Below are positions 53,403 through 61,400 of a DNA stretch of 64,000 nt, one piece after another (the first letter of the stretch is position 1; the number at the start of each line of letters is the position of its first letter). The stretch is from Bacillota bacterium. GTDB lineage: Bacteria; Bacillota; Clostridia; Christensenellales; CAG-917. The notes under the pieces were generated by a model, which saw only the letters and a list, made by a program, of their open reading frames with translations, searched no databases and was not told where the DNA came from. The stretch spans positions 1 to 64,000 of the forward strand of contig JAMPEA010000006.1 in assembly GCA_023665365.1 (NCBI GenBank). The letters run 5' to 3'. The translations under genes and the position numbers were made by a program.

Positions 53403-55089
53403 CGTCGTCTCCGAAAACTATTTTATAATATTTGTCATAGAGTTTTTCGTTAAGGTGGTATCTTTCGATAACGCTTTCGCGGGTCTCGTCCTCCTCGTAG
53501 ACGTAGGCGAGGAACACCCCTACGAGCGTATCCGCACTGCGCACTGAGCTTAGCTTTTCTCTGGATTTATTGGAGTAGACAGCCTTGCCGTCGGCGTTTT
53601 TATCCACTATGCCGTTGATGAGCCTGACGAGCCGTCTGAGATAAAAGTTGGGGTCCTCGTCGGTGAAAATAATATCCGCTATGCTCAAAAGCGTTGCCGA
53701 TTGCACGGTGGACGGCATATAATGCATCGCCCTTGGCAACATAAACTCGATATGCTTAAATCTATCCTGCGCAACTATATCGAATTCCACAGGATGAATC
53801 CCGTCGTTGAGCATTGTAAACGCGTCGATTATCGCGTTCATCACGCCGTAGGGCAACTCGCCTAAGACAAGGCAGTTTTGCAAAATCTCGCTCGCCCGCT
53901 TATAGAAAACGAGGCGCGCGAGCAATGCGTTTTGCAGGGATTTATTTGCGTTTTCAAACGCCCACAGCACGTAGTAGTCGAGGTTGTCGCCGACCGCGGT
54001 ATGCGTCTTATCGAACCTTGCGAGTTCGTCGTCGCTCATAAGCATTATTTCGCGCAACACGCTAATATTGCGCATACAGCCGCTTTGAGGGAGGATTAGG
54101 CTATAATCCACCTTGTCGGGATTTTTGGCGAACTCTTGAAGATAGTAAAATGCGGGAGCGTCCTCGCCGTAAATCTCGTTCAGGTCGCTCATGACAGCCC
54201 TTGCCGCGTCGCGCTGACCGATATTGTAAAGCGCCTGCGCGTACCAAATCATAAGCCGCCTCGAACTGTGAAATTTTGGGCGTTCGTTGAGGGTCTTGAT
54301 GATTTTGACGATGTCGCCGTGCATATTGAGGCTCACCGCCACGGGAAGAACCATAAACATACTTTCAATGTCGTCGTCGGCGATTTTTTCGAGGACAGGG
54401 CGCACGACTTCGAGCGCCTCTTTCTCACGATTTTTCATAATATATGCGCTTGCGAGAGTGCATCTGATTGCCGTACTGTCCCGTCCCTCGTCAATCTTGC
54501 GCTCCGAAAACGCTATAAGCGCGTCCACATCGTTAGCCATAGAAAACAGCACGAGCTTGGATTTTGCCGACAAGTCGCCGTACTCCTCGGGAATTCCGTC
54601 TATGATATTCATAGCCGCCGCCACATCGCCGCCGCTTCCGAGCTCGTACGCCTTGGAAATCAGACGGTCGTAATACTCCTCTGTCGGAGGATAGGAAAGA
54701 TATAGGTCGGGGACGGTCTCCATATCCTCGTCGAGAATACGGTCGAGGGTGTCGATAATGTCAATCTCTTTGTCGTCGGTGTAGTACATTGCGACCTCGG
54801 GCAAATCGAGGTGCAAAAAATTGAGCGCGAGCTGACGGCGCAGATGAGTATTTTCATAATCCCTGCTTTCGTGCAAACCTTTAAAGATGGTTTTGTTTGC
54901 GAGCTCGAATTCGCTATCGTCGCTAAACAAACAACCCAGCACGCCATATGCGATCACCGAGCGCTTATTTTCTTTAAGCGCGCTTCTCGCGTAACGTGCC
55001 GAGCCGATAATATCGCCCTTCTTGTACTTTTCAAGCGCAAGGTCAACGAACTGTTTCGAGCTTAGATTGAAGTCGAGGATTTTTGCCAT
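53386..55089 (-). CDS. Tetratricopeptide-type helical-repeat protein
   Basis: The 567-residue protein is soluble and made of helix pairs throughout; TPR-like units are clearest near the N-terminus (ALEKYKKGDIIGSARYARSA, SVIAYGVLGCLFSDDSEFEL) and around residues 190-300 (TLASAYIMKNREKEALEVV, LMIWYAQALYNIGQRDAARA). No enzyme motif is visible. It probably serves as a scaffold for its neighbours. The ATG follows the upstream stop codon by three bases within an A-rich stretch and has no Shine-Dalgarno sequence, implying translational coupling. Confidence 0.8.
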   Translation of the reverse strand: MAKILDFNLSSKQFVDLALEKYKKGDIIGSARYARSALKENKRSVIAYGVLGCLFSDDSEFELANKTIFKGLHESRDYENTHLRRQLALNFLHLDLPEVAMYYTDDKEIDIIDTLDRILDEDMETVPDLYLSYPPTEEYYDRLISKAYELGSGGDVAAAMNIIDGIPEEYGDLSAKSKLVLFSMANDVDALIAFSERKIDEGRDSTAIRCTLASAYIMKNREKEALEVVRPVLEKIADDDIESMFMVLPVAVSLNMHGDIVKIIKTLNERPKFHSSRRLMIWYAQALYNIGQRDAARAVMSDLNEIYGEDAPAFYYLQEFAKNPDKVDYSLILPQSGCMRNISVLREIMLMSDDELARFDKTHTAVGDNLDYYVLWAFENANKSLQNALLARLVFYKRASEILQNCLVLGELPYGVMNAIIDAFTMLNDGIHPVEFDIVAQDRFKHIEFMLPRAMHYMPSTVQSATLLSIADIIFTDEDPNFYLRRLVRLINGIVDKNADGKAVYSNKSREKLSSVRSADTLVGVFLAYVYEEDETRESVIERYHLNEKLYDKYYKIVFGDDDDGKE

Positions 55090-55092
55090 TTG

Positions 55093-56223
55093 TTATTTTT
55101 TCTTTTTCTTTTTTGGGTTTTGATAACGTACCTGCTGCTTTTTTTGCTTTTTCTTTGCAGTGCCGCCCGCGCCGACGTAATCGCTGTGACCGCTTTTCTT
55201 TGCGAGCTGACGCTGTTTTTGAAGCTCCGCCCTATCGGTCGTCTCCTTGCGGATATGGCACTTTGTCATTCCGCGATTTGCCATTGCGACAAACACCTGC
55301 GCGTAGAGATTGCAACCTATAAGCGCCATAACGACGTATACGACTATGCCTACGACCGTGCCGCTGACGCCCATTATCAAAAATGGGATTGCCGAGGCGA
55401 TGCCTACGATAGCCACCATTATGGGATTGTTGACAATGAGCACTATCGCGTTTTTAATCGCGCCGAAAAAGGACAGCTCGTACGTGCAGATGAGAGACAG
55501 CGTCACCATAGGCAAAAGCATAAGCGGCGCGCCGAATATCCAGCTGAAAACGACCGCGCAGTACGCGCCCGCGTCCGCAACGCCCAAGGTCTGCTGAGCA
55601 AGCAGATACATAAGCGCGGTTATCATCGCGCAACCCACGAGCACCATCACTGTGACGGTGATTAAAAACTGCCACCAATACTTTGCCACGCCGTACCAAA
55701 ACGTCTTTACGGTCTTTGAATAGTAGTTTTGAAAATAACTGCGTTTTGCGCAATAGAAATTGCCCGCAAGCCCTATCGACCCTAATATCAACGCCGCGCC
55801 GAGCATAAGTATAATCGGCTCTTTGACCTCCCAAATGAGGCGGGCTATGCTGTTATCGAGGCTGTCGCCGCCGCCGGGGAAGCCTATGCCCACGTTGCCC
55901 ATAAAGTTGAACGAGCCGCCGAGCACCAAATCCTCGAAATAGGACGCAAACCAAGCGAACAGCACTATGAACGGAAGCGTAAAAAGTATGAAAAACAGCG
56001 AGCTCTTAAACAGAGTGGAAAGCTCCCCTCTTAACACCTTAAACGCTCTGCCGAAGAAGGTATCGGGATATTCCTTGACGGGACGCGCCTCCGCAAGCCC
56101 CGCGACGAGTATCTTTTGCGGCTCCTCGGGCTCGGTGCGCACGGGTGCGTCGGTATATAATTTTGCGAGCAACAGCTTTTTTGGCGCTCGCGCCTGTGTA
56201 GGTGCGGTGTTTTGGTTTGCCAT
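55093..56223 (-). CDS. Polytopic membrane protein with poly-lysine tail
   Basis: The 376-residue protein has a soluble N-terminal 70 residues, then about six transmembrane helices with FWYGVAKYWWQFLITVTVMV and AIKNAIVLIVNNPIMVAIVG. The layout is like DUF624/YesL-type proteins, but I am not sure of the family. The C-terminus is strongly basic and ends in six lysines. The basic tail contrasts with the acidic C-termini of the next two proteins in the operon, which suggests they could interact electrostatically; that is speculation. AAGGAG precedes the ATG. It is first of the three-gene set. Confidence 0.75.
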   Translation of the reverse strand: MANQNTAPTQARAPKKLLLAKLYTDAPVRTEPEEPQKILVAGLAEARPVKEYPDTFFGRAFKVLRGELSTLFKSSLFFILFTLPFIVLFAWFASYFEDLVLGGSFNFMGNVGIGFPGGGDSLDNSIARLIWEVKEPIILMLGAALILGSIGLAGNFYCAKRSYFQNYYSKTVKTFWYGVAKYWWQFLITVTVMVLVGCAMITALMYLLAQQTLGVADAGAYCAVVFSWIFGAPLMLLPMVTLSLICTYELSFFGAIKNAIVLIVNNPIMVAIVGIASAIPFLIMGVSGTVVGIVVYVVMALIGCNLYAQVFVAMANRGMTKCHIRKETTDRAELQKQRQLAKKSGHSDYVGAGGTAKKKQKKQQVRYQNPKKKKKK

Positions 56224-56429
56224 AGCAACTCCTTTATACAGTAATAACTATATATAGATAGATTATACAATAAAAAGAGACGCTTGGCAAATCAAATAAT
56301 CATTATATTTGCAAACGCGCCAAGCACCTTAAAAGATTGCGAGGAATAGTATACATTGATATATGAAAAAGCAAACGCGACGTAAACGCGATGTTACGCT
56401 GAATACATAAATAATCGACAGGAGTGAAT

Positions 56430-57440
56430 ATGAAAAAATTTAACATCGCAGTCGTAGGCGCTACCGGAATGGTAGGCGGCAAGTTTCTCGAAGTATTGAC
56501 GGAGCGTAAGCTCCCCGTTGAAAATTATTATCTGTTTGCGTCCTCAAAAAGCGCGGGCAGGCAGATAGACTTTATGGGCTCGCCCCACACGGTAATCGAA
56601 CTGAACGAAGAAAACGTCCTTGCGCTTAGCGGAAAGATAGATTTCGCGCTATTCTCTGCGGGCGCGGCGGTGAGCCGCGACTATGCTCCGCTATTCGTAA
56701 AGGCGGGCGCGACGGTCGTGGACAACAGCTCGCAGTGGCGTATGTATAACGACGTGCCGCTCGTAGTGCCCGAGGTCAACCCCGAGGACGTATTGTGGAA
56801 TAGAGGCATCATTGCAAATCCGAACTGCTCGACGATACAGGCGGTCGTCGCGCTAAAACCCTTGCAGGACGCGTTCGGGATAAAGCGAGTGGTGTATTCC
56901 ACCTATCAAGCGGTTTCGGGCGCGGGAGTCGCGGGATATAACGACCTAAAAGAGGGCGTAAACGGCGTCCCGCCAAAAAAATTTCCTCAACCCATAGCGT
57001 ACAATATGCTCCCGCATATCGACGTGTTTATGGAGGACGGCTACACCAAAGAGGAGTGGAAAATGATTGCCGAAACCCGAAAAATCCTCCACGACGACGC
57101 GATGAAAGTCACCGCTACGGCAGTGCGAGTGCCCGTGTATTTCGGACACAGCGAGTCGATAAACGTCGAGTTTGAAAGACCTTGCGCGAGAGAGGATATT
57201 TTGAACGCGCTAAACGCCGCGGCGGGCTTAATCGTATTGGACGACCCCGCGAATAGCGTATATCCCACGCCCCTGCTCGCAGAAAATCGTGACGAAGTAT
57301 TTGTGGGGCGTATCCGCATAGACGACAGCTTGGACAGCGGCGCAAATATTTGGGTCGTCGCAGACAATATCCGCAAGGGCGCGGCGACTAACGCCGTGCA
57401 GATTGTGGAACTTCTCATCAAAAACGCATTGGAGGGTTAA
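56430..57440 (+). CDS. asd: Aspartate-semialdehyde dehydrogenase
   Basis: The 336-residue enzyme starts MKKFNIAVVGATGMVGGKFL (NADP fold) and has the catalytic Cys133 in IIANPNCSTIQ, VSGAGVAGYNDL, and RVPVYFGHSESINVEFE with the active-site His. It reduces aspartyl phosphate to the semialdehyde, the branch point for lysine/diaminopimelate, threonine and methionine. The ATG follows AGGAG by five bases; a GTG two codons earlier overlaps that site. dapA follows one base after the stop. Confidence 0.97.
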   Translation: MKKFNIAVVGATGMVGGKFLEVLTERKLPVENYYLFASSKSAGRQIDFMGSPHTVIELNEENVLALSGKIDFALFSAGAAVSRDYAPLFVKAGATVVDNSSQWRMYNDVPLVVPEVNPEDVLWNRGIIANPNCSTIQAVVALKPLQDAFGIKRVVYSTYQAVSGAGVAGYNDLKEGVNGVPPKKFPQPIAYNMLPHIDVFMEDGYTKEEWKMIAETRKILHDDAMKVTATAVRVPVYFGHSESINVEFERPCAREDILNALNAAAGLIVLDDPANSVYPTPLLAENRDEVFVGRIRIDDSLDSGANIWVVADNIRKGAATNAVQIVELLIKNALEG

Positions 57441-57441
57441 A

Positions 57442-58290
57442 ATGTTTAAAGGCGTGGCAACCGCACTGATAACACCTTTTACAAACGATAATAAAGTGGA
57501 CGCAGACAGCCTGAAAAGGTTGCTTGAATATCAGCTTTACGGCGGCGTAAACGCGGTCGTTGTCCTCGGCACTACGGGCGAGCCCGCGACGATGACGCAA
57601 AGCGAAAAGGCGCAAGTCGTCGAGTGCGCGCTAAAAACCGTGGGCGGAAAGATACCCGTAATCGTAGGCGCAGGGTCAAACGGCACGCAGTCGGCTAAGG
57701 ACGCGTGTAAGTTTTTTGAGGGACTTGGCGCGGACGCACTGTTGGTCGTAACGCCCTACTACAACAAATGTACGCAGGACGGGCTAATCTGCCACTATAC
57801 GGAGATTGCAAACGCTACGAATCTGCCTATAATCTGCTACAACGTTCCGGGGCGCACGGGCGTGAATATGTTGCCCGCCACGTTTAGCAGAATTGCGGAT
57901 ATAGACAACGTTTGCGCGATAAAGGAAGCGAGCGGAAATATGGAGCAGATTTGCGAATGTCTGCGGCTTGCCGAGGGCAAAGCGGAGGTATATAGCGGAG
58001 ACGACGCGCTGACAGTGCCCGTAATGGCGATGGGCGGCGCGGGCGTGATAAGCGTAGCGAGCAACGCCTATCCGAAATACGTATCCGAAATGACGAAAGC
58101 GTTTTTTGAGGGAGACTTGAAAAAGGCGAGCGCGATGCAAAAGGAGATGCTTCCCTTTGTACGCGCCCTGTTTGCAGAGGTCAACCCTATCCCTATAAAG
58201 CGCACGCTTAGCGCGCTCGGATTTTGCGAAAACGTACTGCGCCTGCCGCTTACGCCCTCGAAAAGCGATAAAGCGGCGCTTATGAATTAA
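57442..58290 (+). CDS. dapA: 4-Hydroxy-tetrahydrodipicolinate synthase
   Basis: The 282-residue TIM-barrel protein has the Schiff-base Lys161 in CAIKEASGN, Tyr133 and Arg138 in CYNVPGRTG, and Thr44-Thr45 in GTTGE, the complete DapA active site. It condenses aspartate semialdehyde with pyruvate in the lysine and cell-wall diaminopimelate pathway. I start at the ATG after GGAGGG, located in the asd 3' end; the longer frame would add 13 residues from within asd. Confidence 0.96.
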   Translation: MFKGVATALITPFTNDNKVDADSLKRLLEYQLYGGVNAVVVLGTTGEPATMTQSEKAQVVECALKTVGGKIPVIVGAGSNGTQSAKDACKFFEGLGADALLVVTPYYNKCTQDGLICHYTEIANATNLPIICYNVPGRTGVNMLPATFSRIADIDNVCAIKEASGNMEQICECLRLAEGKAEVYSGDDALTVPVMAMGGAGVISVASNAYPKYVSEMTKAFFEGDLKKASAMQKEMLPFVRALFAEVNPIPIKRTLSALGFCENVLRLPLTPSKSDKAALMN

Positions 58291-58318
58291 GTGAAATGAC
58301 GGAATGCCGACATTAAAA

Positions 58319-58346
58319 CACCCCCTTAAAGATTAAGGGGGGTTGG
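58319..58346 (+). terminator. Terminator after asd-dapA
   Basis: CCCCCTTAA (58321-58329) pairs with TTAAGGGGG (58333-58341) over 9 bp with a three-base loop, followed by a G-rich and then T-containing stretch. The U-tract is weak. Confidence 0.6.
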
Positions 58347-58379
58347 GGGTTTTGAGGAGTTTTCGGGTAAAGGGGTTGT

Positions 58380-58424
58380 TAAGGGGGTTAAGGGCGGACT
58401 CGGAAAACAGCCCTTACCCCCTTA
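58380..58424 (-). terminator. Hairpin after the BspA-like gene
   Basis: TAAGGGGGTAAGGGC (minus strand) pairs with GCCCTTAACCCCCTTA with one bulged base, just beyond the stop codon of the minus-strand gene. There is no T-run after it, so terminator function is probable but not certain. Confidence 0.55.
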
Positions 58425-58429
58425 GTAAT

Positions 58430-61400
58430 CTAGTCTTGATTTGTCGCCGCGCCCGAGATTTGCGGTTTTTGGGCGAGCGAGGTGCATCCGTCAAACGCCG
58501 TCGATACGATTTTATCAAGTCCGTTAGAGTCGCTGAAACCGAATATCGCAAGCCCCGAGCATCCGCTGAACGCACTTGCGCCAATCGATTTGAGCGAGGA
58601 CGACACAATCACCGACGTGATATTTGCATTGTCGATAAACGCCTGTCCGTCAATCGAAGTGATGGTATACTCAACTTCATCGTCACCCTCGCCGAGCGTA
58701 ATTGACGCGGGTATCACAACGTCGCCGCTGAACGAGGACGCTTGTCTTGCGACAGCCGCGGTATTGTTTGAAGCGTCAAGCACGTAGCGAATTCCGCTTT
58801 CATTGTCGATATAATATATCCTGCCGTCGTCGGCGACTTCATTCGTATCGCAATTCCAAACGATAGGACACTTATAGCCGTTCCAGCTGTCCCAATTTTC
58901 GGAGGGCTTATCGAAGTGGCAGTAAATCGTAAGCGCTCTGCACACTGCGAACGCGGCAAGCTCTACTTTCAAACTACCCTTATCGTCGTTATAGAGGTCG
59001 AAGCGCGTGAGGCTTGTGGCTTTATTAAACGCCCATTGCGCTATATATTTCACATTTTTGAGCTCGCCCTTTACGGTTTTCAAAGCGTAGCACTCCTTAA
59101 ACGCATATGATTCAATCTCGATTATGCCGCTATGCAAAGTGACCTCTTCAAGCACGTTACAGCCGTCGAACAATCCGCTTTGGATTATTGTGACTTTCGT
59201 ATTTTTGCTGAGGTTTATCTCTTTCAGTCCCGTGTTTTGGAATGCCATAGCGCCAATGTTTTCAAGCGAACTCGCCTCGGAAAGGTTTATCCTTTCGAGG
59301 GAGATACAGCCGCTGAACGCCTGCTTGCCGATAGTAACGAGGCTTGACGGCACGCGGCTTCGCGCCTTTATCATAAAGTTGTTCTCACTCTTGTAGAAGT
59401 GCGGCGTGACGCTATCTTTTGCGTCCTTGACTGTGACGGGATAATAAATCGTATCGGGCAGATAGATATCGAGATCTTTTACGACTATGGCTTCAAATGT
59501 GAGGTCAACGGCAACAATCCTATAAATCAAGTTGTTGACGTTTTCGCCGTCGCTTTGCGCGTCGACATCCGACTCGTCGGGCGTATCGACCTTGAAATCG
59601 GCAACCTTATAGTCGCTTGCGATAATCAGCTCTTTTACGTCGGCATTGTCATACTTGCCTATCGAGGTGAGCTTGACGGGTTGGATTGTCCGAGTGACGA
59701 CGTTTCCATTATCGTCGGTGATATTCTCTTGATATCTGTCGCCGAAAGGAGTGAAGTATTCCTCCCTATCGAGGGTCACTGCGGTTGAATCCGCTTGGAC
59801 GGCGGTATATACGTTTTTAAGATTTTTACAGCCGTTAAACGTGTTTACGCCTATACATTTGAGGGTTTCGGGCAGATACACTGCGGTGAGCGATTCCATG
59901 CCCTCGAAGATGCCGTCGGCGGTATTCATATCGCCGATTTGGGTGATGATATACTCTGCTGTCTCGTCCTTATTCGTAAGCAGGTTTTTAGAGGTGATAT
60001 TGCACTTGCTCGGCAAAACGAGGGTGAGTATTTCCCTCTTTTCCTCAGCGCTGACGCCTTTTGAGAAGCCCGTGATACAAGCCTCGCCCGGAGCGCCGTT
60101 GAAAGGATCTTTCTTAATCTCGTAGTTGAACATAGTTTCGTCCGCTTCGAGCACGACCGTATAGTAAACCGTGAGCGAAAGCGGCTCGACCGCGTCTATA
60201 TCCGTATACTTGACCTCAGCGGTGTGCATGCCGAGCGTCGTAGTGTTGAACGGCGACACGCTGCTGAATACGCTCGACTCGATTTTGACGGCTTTTTCGT
60301 TGCCATCCTGCCCAACGAGGTTGAGCGGATAGTCGAGCAGATATGCCGAAGCGTTTGCGTTGACGGGGATATTTATCGTCTTTGTCTGCCTAATCGCTTT
60401 ATAAAGCGGCTTATATACTGAATAGGTGTAGTTGAACTTAAACGTGCCTATGCCGTAGAAATTCACCTCGATTTGCGCGGTGAACCCTTCGCCCTCCGCG
60501 GTGGTGATAAGCCCGCTCACTTTCGAAACGGGAAGCGTCCTTTCCTCGCCGATTATGTCGATATAGTGGAAAGATATACTGCTGTAATTGTTGTTTTTAA
60601 ACGCGGGATAGGAGGTGTAGTACGACGGCAATCCGTCTTGTTTGAGCTGTCCGTCAAGCCCCGTAAACCAACACTTGATATCCTTCTTGTTTTCCACCGT
60701 TTCTCTGTCGAGATTTATAAAGTCGTTGGCGTTTTTATCCTCCACGCCGTCAACAAAATTTTCGTAATTGGTATCTTGATAGCCGTCCTTCAAACTTGTG
60801 AATTTGAATTTCGCCAGATTTTGGATAGCATTGTAAACTGTCACGATAAACACGTCGTCTTTGGCGGGGTCAATCTTGCACTTGTCGGGCGCGGCTTCGT
60901 AATAGTAGTACACGGCGTAGTGCTTTGCGTCGGAGTTTTTCCACTCGGGTTTCCACAAATTCGAATAGTCGTATACGACATCCTTATTGTTTTTATCCTT
61001 TACGACGTAGCGGTTTGCGTCCTCGGGAGTTGCCTCGTCGTCGGGGTCTTGAAGCAGAATGAACGCGAGCTTATTGATGCTTACGTCAAGCGCGTCGTAT
61101 CTCGTAACGCCCGTCTTGCTCGTGATGACGAGCGCGTCATTGACGCAACCGACGGGCTTGGGCTTGTCCTTGTTGCTGTTGTCCACGTTTCCGTACGCGT
61201 CGGTGAACGGAAGCGTAAACGCCCCTTCCGACACGTCTGTTTCCTCAGTCGTCTGCATAAGGACTTTTGAAATCTTGTTTGTGTCGATAACTACGGACTC
61301 TATGCCCTCTTCTTCAAAGACTTCCTCGTGGAGCGTAAACAGATTGACCCACTCCGCCGTAACGCTGTCGCTCGGCGTTAGGTTGGCGTTCGACTTATAA

